NCBI RefSeq assembly: GCF_900090045.1
Contig: NC_041781.1
Span: 1,844,001-1,908,000 of the forward strand
Source of the DNA: Plasmodium malariae
Lineage: Eukaryota; Apicomplexa; Aconoidasida; Haemosporida; Plasmodiidae
Direction of reading: 5' to 3'
Length of the DNA stretch: 64,000 bases
Below the pieces are notes generated by a model, which was not told the DNA's origin, did no database searches, and was given only the letters and a program-made list of their open reading frames with translations. A program made the position numbers and the translations under genes. Every line of letters begins with the position of its first letter. Positions within the stretch are counted from its first letter, which is position 1. Shown piece after piece: positions 37,633 through 50,910 of this stretch.

Positions 37633-40600
37633 TGTAAAAAGATTATGATATAGTAGCTAACCTTAAATTTATACTACAGCTGTTTTTTTCCCTTTTCTGA
37701 GCATAAATAAATCGCAGGAAGAAATAATATATATATGTTTATGTTGACTTTGGAGAAAACCGCTAATTTACCACTTGGAATAATGAGATTTCAGTATTAC
37801 GTACGAATAGGTATATAAGACAATCTTAAAGAAAAAGTAATAATTCAATAATGCTAGTTTATTAAAACTATTATTTAAAAATTAGTATACATTAACTGAA
37901 GTTAGAACTATGTACGATTTAGAAGGAAGAAGTGTAAAATAATTCAATAGATTAACATTTTTTTATATTATCTTGTTAAATGTTTGTTCCTTAAACAAAT
38001 ACATTGTATAAGGACATATATATACAAACATTGTTACGGTTATAGGCGTAGTTGATTTTTTTTTTTTTTTTTTTGTGTATTTCGAAAGATAGATCGTTTT
38101 TTATATTGGCTGTGCATTATTATTATTTGTTCTACGTTTGTAATTTATTATTCATATAAACCATTTTAGTAATATATTAATTTTTTTAATTCATTTTAAT
38201 ATTCAGTATATGAAATGCAAAGGCAGGATTTGATAAAATAAGAACTGTTCGAAGTTTTTTCTGTATTAGTGGTAAAGATATAGCATTAAAATGAAATTAT
38301 AACTCCTAGCCAATTTTTATAAAATGCAATTAAAAATTATTTATTATATATATTATTTTACGGAACAATTTAAGTATATTATCTTTTGTTACGTATCTAT
38401 GTATTTCTATCTTTCCCTATTTTAATTTAAAATGTAATTAAGTTTATATGGACTAAATTTTAATTCATTGAGTGAATATTTAGTAATATAAAAATAGTTG
38501 GCAACATATTCAAAAATAGGAAAAATTGTTTTATTACATTAGCAACAAGTTAAGTTATTCATATTATATGGTTATAAAAAGGAAGGTTAAAAATATTTTG
38601 AATTTGTATTAAAAAAGATATATCAATCCCGTAAATTAGAATAATAAATATATATTTCATTTAATAATATAAATAATCTTGTAGCTTCGCAATTATTTTA
38701 TTTAAGTATTGCTTGAAAATACTCAAATCAAAATATTAAAAAGTTGTCCTTGTATATTTTCTTTTTTAACTTTATTAGACTATTTTATCACTACGTGAAC
38801 TTCTACCTGTTGACAAATATTATTTTACCATTTAATATAAAGGTGATACATTATTTTATTATTTCGTTAAAACATGAGCTAACAAAAGAGATTTTATAAT
38901 AATATATAAATATAACTAATAAAACGAATTATTTTGTTGTAATACAAAAAAATAATTTGTAATTTTTATGATTAAATCTAAATAAACGCTTATTTGATAA
39001 AGAATAATGTGCATAATGGAAAAAAAAAAAAAAAAAAATGTTAATTGTACCAAAATTTGAGAATAATTGTACCCATAAAATTTTAAAATATTTAAGTTGT
39101 TATATTATATATATTATATATATATATATTTAATTAAAATATTATATGGAAATTTTTTTTTTGTTTGATTTATTTTTATTTTTTGTATTTATTTTGTGCA
39201 ATATTCGTACTCTTTCTTATATAATTTTATTTTTATTAATTTTTAAGCCATTTAAACCATTTCTTATTAAAATTATACTGCTTAAAAAAATTATACAAAG
39301 AAAAATACATGAAAATAATTCATGGAATTTTCAGATATTATATATTTAAATTATATCATTTGAGTATATCAGTTACATTTATGTAATAAAAACAATATAT
39401 AATATGTATAACATAATTGGTAATATAAGTTAACACAAAATGTGATATTATTTTGAGTATTATCTGAACATATATGGAAAGAGCTGTGTAAAAATTGTTT
39501 TCAGATATATATTTTAAAGTGTTTGTCTTTTTTTTTTTTTTTGTAAATATGGGAAATTAATTTTGTTGCTCAGTAATATACTCTTCTATAATTTGTTAAA
39601 ATGTACTGGATACCTCTATGATATAGTAGTTTATACTTCTCGGCTCATAATAAATAACACAGAATTAATAACAGTTTATGGTAATTTTTGAATTTTCCTT
39701 TATATTCGTGTTAATAAATAAATTATTTATTTAAAGTACAATATTAAATATTAAAAAAGATAAGTTAAATGTGTTATTTTTTCACATAAAATATTACTAA
39801 TATATTACTGGAATATATATGAAAAATAAGTTCACTTTGGAACTATAAATACGCATAAAATCAGTTCTATTTAGTATTATTTAGTTTGAAAATATATATT
39901 ACAATTTTTTTTTATATAATATGTATAAATGTACAATCTAGTAACTATGGTTATTTAATACTATAAAGAATGAACTTGAAATTATAATTATAGTTCACAG
40001 TATTTGATTATGGAGCCTATTATTATTGTGTTCTAATAGTACACATAGCTTTAGAGAATTATATTTATGAAAATTATCATAATATATTTTATTATGCATA
40101 TGTTTTCCTTTTAATATATTCTTATATATATGTATATATACAGAATAGCAACATGCTATAAAAAGAAGAAGTTGGATTTATAGGAAATTCCATCTACAAT
40201 AAAATAAATTATACGTGTTTATTTTATCACGATTTACAACATGTATTGAGACTGTTATGTTTTATTAAATTTTATATAATCTTATTTGATTGTATATAGT
40301 CATTCTATGTATAATATATTTAATATCCAATCTTGTTCTAACACTGATCTTTCGAAAATTTAGTCCCACAGAGTTTATCACATGTCTGAAGTTTGGCTAT
40401 CCTTGTATTAAAATAATTGTTTATGTATTAATTCTACATTAATATATAACATATTTTTATTATTACCAATTTTTAGTATATATAAGGAAATTTTTATTTT
40501 TTCGTGCGACAAAGCGATAAAGTTATGCATATTTATTTATTTGAATTGCCCTTACAAGTATATATATTATATGGATGCATTCACCATATAAAGTATTACG

Positions 40601-43600
40601 TATATTATGTTATTCTTGACAAATTATTTTAAAATTGTTTATGTAATTAATACTAACATATTTTTATATTTGAGCAATCTTTAATAAATGACGTATAAAA
40701 ATTCTTAAAATAATTATATTTTCATTTAATATATATTTTTTTACTTTGTTTAATTAGTTAACAGTAGCCTTTATATAAGCACCTTTTATTGCTAAAATGA
40801 TTCTTATAATGCTATTACTACTGCGCTATTATTATTAAAAAAATATATTCGAAAAAATCTGTTTTTTTTGGTATTTTTTTAAAATTTAGTTCAATTAACT
40901 TGTTAAGGATGTTATATTATATATACAACGATATCAATTATTGAGATTTTGTAAAATGGAATTCTAAATAAGGTATAATATTTAGTAATCCGTGTCGCAA
41001 GAATATGTATGATCGATTTTTAGAACCGTGACTCATTTGATCATTTTGTTTATACAAATATTTCTACGTATTTTTATGTTTTATTTTATTTTATTTTATT
41101 TTTTTTCATATTTTATAGGTAACTGAATTTTATTATAATAATAGTATATACAATTTCAAAGTTAATGCTATAATATGAACTAATATTTTATAACAATTTT
41201 GCAGATGTGCATTAGGTTTTTCGAACATTTTGTACTCATTTAGAAAGAAAAATATATTATAATAATAAAAAACAAAAATATGAATATTTAATATTTTTGA
41301 AAAAAGTTTTATATTTGATTATTATGTAAAGAATATGAATGCATATTTTTTTTCCATATAGTAATAAGTATAAAAAGTATGTTTTATAATTCTTATTAAT
41401 ATATGTTAAAATATTTCTTAATATTTTAATGAGTTATTTGAAATAACGAAATAATTGATAAAGCATGGTAAATAATATATTTTTCAACGTACAATTAACA
41501 AACAAAATATATAAATATCGTTTTTTTTTAATAAAAGGTATTATATCATCACTTTATATTAGAGTACATCGCCTATAGATGAATTGAATTCATCAAGCGG
41601 ATGTACTAATAGTTTAGTTTACACGTCTATTGCATCAACAAATTTGCTATTGAATTATTTTTTATACACCGATATAAAATGTAAAGGAGTTAATAATTAA
41701 AAATTGTATAATATGGATATGTTAATATATAGCTAGTTCAGTTGTAATGTAGAGGCATCGTACTAATGTTATGGGAAAAATTAATTAGTATAATTTATAT
41801 ATTTTATAACTTTATCTCACATTTAAATGACACATATTATTTTTTCTTTTCTCTTTTGTTTATTAAGTACAGTAGTCAAATTGTGAATTTATGTAAGTAA
41901 TGGAAATTTCTTTTTTTATATGATGGATACTATATAAAAGTACAGGAACATAGAATACTTTAACGATAACTTGAGTATTCAAATTTAGCAATAAAAAAAA
42001 ATGTATTTTTTGATAATATAATTTTACGTTAATTTTATTGCTTATGTAGAATAAATTAACTTTTATTCACATTTTGTTATAATAAAAATTAATATATTTG
42101 TAGTCACATAATATATATTTTTGACTTTTTTCAATATTATTCATATAAATATGAAATGTCATAGTTCATTAAATTATCTGCATGGCACAAGAATTTATGT
42201 GTATATATATTCTTCTAAAACGTGAAAAATGATATTTATAAAAACATCCTTATTTTCATTCATTAATTACGCAAAAATGGTGAGTTTTATCACTTAATCT
42301 GTAATTGTTTGTTCTATTAATTGAATAAATCTAGTGTATTTGTTAAGAGATAATTATTTTAGAGATTTTGCTAATTCATGATAATGAAATATAATCTGAG
42401 ATGAAGCTTGCATATAATTTAGATACTATTTTAAATTTATTAATACATTTAAAAACTATATAACTATATGTATGATTTCTCCTTCTTCTATGCCTTATCT
42501 AATAATTATAGCATACGATATATTTCATTTTATTATTTATAATTTTAATTTTAGCATTACACTATTCCTTTTGGTTATTAGGTATATAATTATATGTACA
42601 GTATTCACTATCTTAACATTATTAGAGTGTATGTATTTAAAATAACAGTAAACTCATTAATTAGGAATGATGGTATTTACTCTATATAATTATGGTGTTA
42701 TCTCTGAACTTATAACCCGTACTAATAATATATTTTATGTATATTTAAATGTTATTAATCTATTCTCAAAAACGCCATACTTATGATTTTTAAAATCATA
42801 TTGCTTCTTTAATTTGATATAATTTTCTTTTTAATGTTAGAAGTGTAAAAAATTTAATAAATATTCATAAAATATTTTAAAAATATTCTTGCACATTACA
42901 TTATTTATTTATGACAGAAAAATATATAATTATTATCAAGTTTTTTTTCATGAGAAAAGGGAACCGAGGGAGGAAATATATCAAGAAAAATAAGATCTTT
43001 TATTAACATTATATGGTAATTATTATATTATCCATTTAATAATTATAATAGATGAATGCATATAATATGTTATATAAATCGTCATAATCAAGTATGAGAT
43101 AAGAATAATCGCATTTATCATAAAAAATAAAATTTATATATCATATTTAATCTTTTTATACTTAGTACATATAACAACAATTTTTATTTTGAGTTAGGAT
43201 CCAATAACTACAGATATTTTAAATTTGAATGTTTCTTTAATAGAGACGTTAACAAATACACACGAAAATTTATGTACATATTTACATGTTCTTCTTATTA
43301 AATATCAATAAAAATAAGTATTTTATTATTACAGTATAAATGACATAAAAATTAATAAATGAATATATATATATATTATTAACTTTATATATAAATAAAA
43401 AGTAAAAAAAGAGATCTTCATTATAAATATACATATTGACTACAGTAATCTATTTTAAGATGTATATTATGAAACTATATATATTTGTTAGTTTAATATT
43501 TTGAAATTATTATAATATCCTAATGCAGGTGCTTCATATATGCTAAATATATTACGTATAATGACTGAAGTATATTTAAAATACTTTTTAACGAAAATTT

Positions 43601-44870
43601 TATAAGAATGATTATTTAACATTTTCTTATTACATTCAAATAAAATTTTATTATTATGTGTTAATATTTTAGTAATATAGAAGAGATAAAAATGATTTAC
43701 ATTAAAGAACTTAATTCCAAAGTGCGCTAATAAATATTCTTATAATTGTTATTATATGTATGAAAAGTAAAATTATGCACTTATAAATTTATTAAAATGT
43801 GTACACTATAGAATTTCTTTAAATTATATATATGTAGTGCATTTTTATTATTTTAGGAATATATAATATTTTGATCATACTTTTTTCATCTTTGTATAAT
43901 CATAAATTTCATAATTTTTAAATTACCAATACATTCCAAATGGATTATTTAATTATTTCCTTTATGTAGGTATATTTAATAATATTAATAAAAAGAAAAC
44001 AAAAATTAATATATCATATGATTATAATTACAAATATGAATGTCTAAAAAGTTTTAATTACCTATTCTATAAAATAATTAGAAATATAGGAATTTATGTC
44101 GTAAACGCAAAAAATAAAACTGTTCTTAAAATTATACAATTATAATTAGTAATATATTATTATAAATTTATTTCATCTAGTATAATAGAATTTATTTATT
44201 ATATATTTTATTTAATAATTTATATCTTTTACTTTTAACTTATAAAAATTTAATATATATATATATATATAATAGATTAAGTTGGTAAAAAAAGTAACTT
44301 ATTTTTAGTATAACACATAAAATGATCTAAATAGTACAATTTAAATTATACATATAAAAATTCTCTAAATATGCTATCATATGTTAATATGAATATTTGT
44401 TATATTTTTATACAAAACTATTATCAATGAAAAATATCGAAAAATGGCAAAGGAGAATATTATGTCTTCTTATATAAATTAATGTTTATATGTATGAAAA
44501 CGAGAAATAGTACGTTGTGTTTTGTAACATTGATATAATTATATAATACCTTTATAATTTAAAAGATTATATAATTATACCTTTTTATTTAATGTTTCAT
44601 TTTATGTATTCTTATATTTTTATTATAGTTTTATTATTTTTTTTCTGAATTAGAAAGTTCATTTTGTGTGATATTAATAGCTCTATAAGAATTAAAACCT
44701 AAATTATAGTTAATAAGCAGCTCTAAAAAACATAATTTTTTTGCATTTAAAAATTCTTACAAACTTATGGAAAAAATGTTTATATATTCTGTTTTTTATT
44801 TTATGTGCAATAAACTTTTACAGCATCAACATTTTAATTATTCCATTTAATTCAAATAACTGTACATATA
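37633..44870. other. 7.2-kb gene desert with orphan exon-like fragments
   Basis: Very AT-rich DNA with no intact gene. Three short plus-strand stretches have more complex composition: 40165-40300 (about 42 open codons with NKINYTCLFYHDLQHVL), 41563-41700 (after TTAG, 45 open codons from STSPIDELNSSSGC to a stop) and 43198-43311 (after TTAG, 37 open codons with DPITTDILNLNVSLIETL). They may be remains of dead multigene-family members, but I cannot assign them. The upstream region of the STP1-like pseudogene and of the next pir pseudogene lie at the two ends. Confidence 0.5.
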
Positions 44871-46879
44871 ATGACTCCCTTGAATGACGATGAATTGGTG
44901 AATTTTCAATTTTTATTAAATCAATTATTAATATAAGCTTATTTATATATTTTATTTATTATTGAATGCAATGATAAATTATTTCTTTAAAACAATTATT
45001 TATGCATTCATTTAATTTACTTTGTTTTTATCATGCACCCAGGAGAATATTTTGCAAAAGTTAACTTCCTATAAAATATATCAAGAATTAAATCGGGCCG
45101 TCGAAGGAAACGAAGAGGAAAGGAACCGTAAAAGTTTTAGTAACAAAGAAGTTAAATCTCTTTGTGTCAAGCCTGAGCGTAATTTAGAAAAATTGTCCGA
45201 AATACGTATAAAAGGAAACAATCCTGAAAATCGTTGAGCATAATATACTTACTTGACATCTAATGAATTAGGGAAAGTATTTAGAAAGAGCTCTAATAAT
45301 AGTCTTTATAGTGCTTATATTGATAAGCTTAGTGAAATATTAAAAAATATATACTTGGGTAATTGATCATCGGAAAGTATAAAACTCTTTTCAAAGATAA
45401 ATTTCTCTGCCCGAAAGTAGAAAAGTATTTTTATGTTTATTTTAAATATTATGAGAGCAATAACAATAGAGATACTTGTATGAGTCTCAATGTTAATAAA
45501 TATAAAAAATACCGTAATTGTATCAATGATTTATATATGAACAGTACAAATTTTACGTGTTGTGATATTGAAATGTTACTTTGTCCATATTATTTTTTGC
45601 AAAGTAGTGAAATGTTTCATACATATGAACTTTTAACTGCGTTGAAATCCAAAATTGTTGATGGTTGTGAAGGACTTATAAATTTTGGTGAGAATGAAAA
45701 GTTTGAACAAAAATTAAATAAAATCGATAAAAACTTTATAAAGTCATTTTATGTTTCTAAATGTTCTAATTTGGATAATGGACATGAGTCAATATATGAG
45801 GTCGCTCCAATTAATACGATCTGATCTAGCACAGTAGGATTGCATATGGAACTGATGGAAGAGTTAATGTTAGACACCTTGCTTCAGGAGTTCATTCCTT
45901 AAAACTAAAAACACGTTCAGTAGAGGGAATTTCGCTTATGACACTTAGAATAGATATATCAGATGGAAATGAGGAGACAATACTCGAAACAGATGCAGAA
46001 CAAGGTATTAGGGGAAAAGAACTAAGAAAAAATTTAGCACAAGGAATTCATATGCGAAATCTCAGAGCAGATTCAGAAGAAGCTAAAATTGTAGAAAACG
46101 AAATCCAAGGAATTCATATAATTCCCAAGAAGATAAAAAGAGGATCTTTTATTCATAATGACATTGATGAAAACGTTAAGTGAAAATTTGATGTACAAAG
46201 TGAAGGCTAAACCGAAAGAACACGAGGAATATAAATTCTGTATTTTTAAGTATGTGGAATTGATGTGTAAATCAGAAATTGCCAGAAAAATGAGAGTCTC
46301 AAAAGTTTACTAAATAATGAATGGAGAGACATGGTCCGTTGAAGAATTAAAGGAAGCATTTAATAAAGTAAAACAGAGCGAGAGAACTAGAACTTGTAAT
46401 AGAATCAGTTATATATGCAGCACCAGAAATTAGTGCGTTAAAAAGAGTAAAGACTGTAGTATCTAGAAAAAATGTGGCTTCTATAATAATCAGTTCAAGT
46501 GGAAATTCATTTCTTCCAATGCTTAATGATTCTCTCAGTATTAAAGATAAAAAATCTAGTGTATTAAAGTAATATTATCTTCGGCACTTTCCTCGTATTT
46601 GCTTTAATAACGGGAGTTAATTTGGTTTTTTTTCTTTTTCGAAAAGTAAATACTAAATTATATTTTGTTTTATGAATATATTATAAGTTTCTATTTATAA
46701 TACATTTTTCTTAAAATTATATAATTGTAAAATAATTATATTATATTTGTTTTTAATATATCATTTGTTTATTTGTTTACTCCTTTGGATTATGTATATG
46801 TAAAATTAAAAGTAAGAGAAGTGCTAAGTATGATTTTGATTAATTAAGTAATGAACGAATATCAGTGAGTTCCTTATAA
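44871..46879 (+). pseudogene. pir: pir pseudogene with three-exon remnants
   Basis: Exon 1 is 44871-44897 (MTPLNDDEL, then GTGAAT). Exon 2 starts at 45043 after CACCCAG with ENILQKLTSYKIYQELN, EVKSLCVKPERNLEKLSEI, then a stop at 45235. The next stretch reads YLTSNELGKVFRKSS and AYIDKLSEILKNIYLG. A frameshift near 45360-45380 leads to a 153-codon frame with KTLFKDKFLCPK, DTCMSLNVNKYKKYRNCI and FTCCDIEMLLC. Further frames include a repeat-like region (45938-46183, with QGIHMRNLRADSEEA and QGIHIIPKKI). A membrane segment GTFLVFALITGVNLVFFLF lies near 46580-46645, ending at a GTAAAT donor. An exon-3-like FTPLD followed by a basic tail (46776-46879) is present but its acceptor AG seems lost. Gene order, cysteines and the TPL start of exon 3 identify it as pir. 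Confidence 0.82.
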
Positions 46880-49800
46880 AATATGTATAAAATTTCAAAC
46901 AGAGAGAAAAATTAAGTTCGTATATCAAGAACCATGAGCTTCATTCCTATAAGGTTTTACAGAATAGTAACCGATTTAGTTCAATCTTATTAAGAGGAGA
47001 ACAGTGCAGAGTTAAATAAACAATTCTATTCAATAGGGACGATGATTAAAATGGAAGAAAAAATTCGATATAATTGAATTATGTACAATTTTCTTAAGAT
47101 CTTCTTAAATTTGCAAATTTTTTTCTGTTTTTTATTTTTTTCTTTTTTTTTGTAATTTCAAAATAATATTTATATTTTAATTTTCCATGTAATATAATTT
47201 TTTTTTGTTTAATTTTTTTTTTTTTTAATATAATTGAACATGCACTAACATTGTTTTATGTGTATAAAGTAAATTTTTCATGTTGGATAGTAAGTTAAGA
47301 TTACAATACACCATATGATGCAAACATATAATGGAAAAATATTTTTATTTTAATTATAAGAATGAAATAGTGTACTAAACCTGTATTATTCACATTTAAA
47401 GCTTAAAATATAAAAAATATATACTATGTTTATAATTAATATAACATTATATCTGAAATAATGAATTTATTGAATTTATAAAGAACAGGGTAAACTTGCA
47501 TATATATTAGCATCCCAATGAACTCATAATATTGATAAAAAGAATAAAATGAAAATATATGAACCTATTTTTATAAAAACATATAAATATCAAATTATGA
47601 TTAAAATTTATGTTATATATACCAAGCCATTTTAGATTTCCAGAAAAACTTACGTATTATTATTTTTTGAATAACACTATATACCATTGATGTAACACTG
47701 CTTTTATATCTATAAGGAAATGTTTATGATTATTATGATATCTTTAACATATAAGAAAAATATTAAAGATATATATAATAAAAACTACAAATTAAAATAA
47801 TTATTAAAACATTTTGTTAATATAATATTTTAATTATTAGAGAAATATATTGTAATATTAAAGGATAGAATAAATTAAAAAGTAATTCATCATTAAAAAT
47901 TTTAACGCAATTATTTGTGTATAGCATTACTCGAAAAAAGGAAATATAATATATGTAAATTTAATAGAGTGTGCCTAAAAAAAGGTATAATATTGTTATC
48001 TGGCTTATTTATAACTATAATTGTATATGAAGATTCATTAGAAATTATTGTAGTAAAATTTTTATTATATATGATCTGAATATTAAAAAATAAAATTTGT
48101 TAAGATGCACTATTACATAATATATATGTGTAAACTAAAAAAAGAAAAAAAAGGAGAAATATTGAAAAAGGGTAACAACACATATTATAAGCTATATTTT
48201 TTTTTTAAAACATAAAAATAAATGATTATTATACCCTTTTGCAAAAATGTTCATTCTTTATGTTTTTGTTCCAACTTAGCAATTGTTTTCTTATGGATAA
48301 TTATAAAACTAAAAAATAATTTCCATCTGATTTCCTCTTAAGCCCAATGAAAAAATAAAAAGCAGTTCTATACATATACATATATATATATGTATATATT
48401 AATAATATTAATTATTTATATACAGATGAACTACTTATCTCCTTATGATGTAAAGTAGCGTAATTACTTTTTGTAAGTAATATTTAACATGGAAAAAGAA
48501 TTAACATTTCCAGTTACAATTTCAAAACGAAACGACATAAGAATTATTCTATATTATTTTCTTAATTTTTTTAGATAATTTGTTATCACATAGAGTTCCT
48601 TTAATTATAATAAAAATAAATAATAAATGTAAAAATATATTGCTGACATATATTATAATATTGTATTTTATAATTATTTTTGTATCTGGGATAAACAGAA
48701 AAAAAAATTAAACACATTTTCATAGAGTAAAAAATTTTTTATAGATTACGCAGCTGTTTTTTTAGTTAAAGTTTAAACTATGTTTTTAATAATTAAAAAA
48801 CTAAAAACGTTAACTACCCTTTTTTTTTGGTCCTTTTAATATAATTAAACTTAAACTCTTTTTTACTGAAGCGATTTATAGTATTCTTTTTATTGTAATA
48901 TATTTTTAATAGTATTAAATATAAATTATGTATATATAGATCATTTAAAGATCTATGGAATAAAAACAAAAATTTTTGTGTTGCTTCTATATTAAAACGA
49001 AATTATATAGTGAACATTTAGCAATCATAAAATAATGGAAACCTTTTACATAAAACAATTATAAATAATAGTAAATTTTGTAAAAATTATATTTTTTTTA
49101 AATTATGTTTATTTTTATTATACAATTTTTACTAATTTATTACATTTCTTTGCTTATTTAAATTAAATATTTTTAATAAGAATTTGTCAAAATTGCAAAA
49201 TAAATTTATATATTATTTTAACTGCCAAATTTACCTAAATAATGTAAGTATATGGACATTTATTTAAAAATTAACACGAAGGTTTTATAATTAAATAGAA
49301 ATATATTCTATATCTAAAAAAGACAGTTCATATTTGTTAACAATGTTTTAACAAGTCTTGTATGTCTATTAAATAATTTAAAGAAAATTGAAGTATTTTT
49401 TTGTGAAAATTACAACTATAATGGTTTATTTATGTTTTATTAATACAATTATATCATGAATTTATAAATTAAAATTTCGATGAATTTCATTTGTTCAAAT
49501 AATATTGGATTTCTTTTGTAGCTACATGTTGGTAATATTTAATATTTTATTTTAAAAATATAATATATTTATTCTATACAACATTATTAGTATTTTAATA
49601 ACGTAATGCTAATGTTTAATTAATAAATAGTTAAAAGTTAAAAATTGTTTTTTAGATTTTAAAATTAGTACAAATTCGAATATCTTATATCGTTAGATTA
49701 ATTGTTCTTACTTTTTACATTTAGTTACAACTATGCTTACAAAGATTACGTTGTAATTAATTGGCATATTTTAATATATATATATCTAATATAAAAGAGG

Positions 49801-50038
49801 ATGTGTTTGTGCATTTTTATTTATTCATAAAAATGTATTATAAATGTCCTAATATATAACTATTCTATTTCTGATGTAGTTTAATAATTATTTTTTCTCA
49901 GTAGGAAAAATTAAGAGAATATATATTTATATATATATATATATAGTTCTTTATTTCTGTTTATTTTCCATAAATATGTATAAAAAAGCACGAAACAATG
50001 TAATATATATGAGACATTCAATGGAAGTGTAAGTTGCG
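46880..50038. other. AT-rich intergenic region with one coding-like fragment
   Basis: Just past the pir pseudogene, 46894-47019 on the plus strand is open for 41 codons (including REKLSSYIKNHELHSYKVLQ and FSSILLRGEQC). It looks protein-derived and may be a further 3' piece of the same dead gene or of a neighbour. The remaining 3 kb is AT-rich, with T-tracts near 47130-47230 and TA runs, and no gene that I can support. Confidence 0.5.
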
Positions 50039-50910
50039 ATGAATAAAAGGTTTGCTCAGTATTTTTTATTTATAAAGATTAAAACATTGATATATATGAA
50101 TTTTGTAAAACTGAAAAAAAATTAAAAGAAATAATTAATAACTAGAATTTGAATGAAAGTATATATAGTTCATATTTAGCACATTGGATATATAGCAGAA
50201 TATGATATAAATCTATGACATTTTCGAAAAGAAATGATGTCTAAGTTTAATGGTTCAATAATTGTAGAGCTAAAAGAACAAATTCCAAATAATGGACTAA
50301 ACGGAAAAAAGGATATATCTAATAATGAAGGGGAAACAATAAATAGAAAAAATAATTTAATGGAAATTCATCAATGTATACTGGAGGAAGAAAACAAGAT
50401 AAGAAAAATAAAACATGTGATTTTGAAACAAAAAATTATTCAAAGCAATTGATCTTATTTCTTTTCTTAAAAACAACGGTTCATTTAGTGATAAGACTTA
50501 TAAAAAAATAATACGTAAAAAATATGGATTACGACTTTCTTCACCTGTAAATATAATCTCATTGTTATTAATAGTGTCCATATTATAATATTTTTGTTGA
50601 CTATGGGCCTTTATTAAGATTATTTAAGATATTGCATATTATATTTTCAGATTGGTGGTATGATCCTTTACACATTTTTTTGAAGAAATCTACTTTAAGT
50701 TTCTTTTTCAAATAAGAAAATACAGTATATGTGAAGATGATTTCATAAAATCAAAGAACTTTTAGAGATTACGTTTATGTAGAGAGTTTTTTAGTTTTTC
50801 TAGTATATTTAGTACCTCTCATTATATTTGGTGTCACCCTTATATTAGGTGTTGTTTATTACCATAAAAAAGTTAAAAAATATCAAAAAATTAAGTTCAG
50901 GAAAAGGTAA
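50039..50910 (+). pseudogene. fam-l/fam-m exported protein pseudogene
   Basis: A weak exon 1 (from ATG 50039, with YFLFIKIKTLIY) is followed by a readable exon 2 from about 50234: IIVELKEQIPNNGLNGKKD and ISNNEGETINRKN, then after a frameshift KTYKKIIRKKYGLRLSSP near 50500-50550. The first membrane segment is degraded by stops. The second is intact (about 50775-50865, FLVFLVYLVPLIIFGVTLI) and ends with the tail YYHKKVKKYQKIKFRKR and TAA at 50910. As I recall them, the fragments LKEEIPNN, KYGLRL and YYHKKVKKYxKIKFRKR are typical of the P. malariae fam-l/fam-m families, exported two-membrane-span proteins. I do not separate fam-l from fam-m. Frameshifts and stops make it non-functional. The PEXEL region is lost or unreadable. 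Confidence 0.78.
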
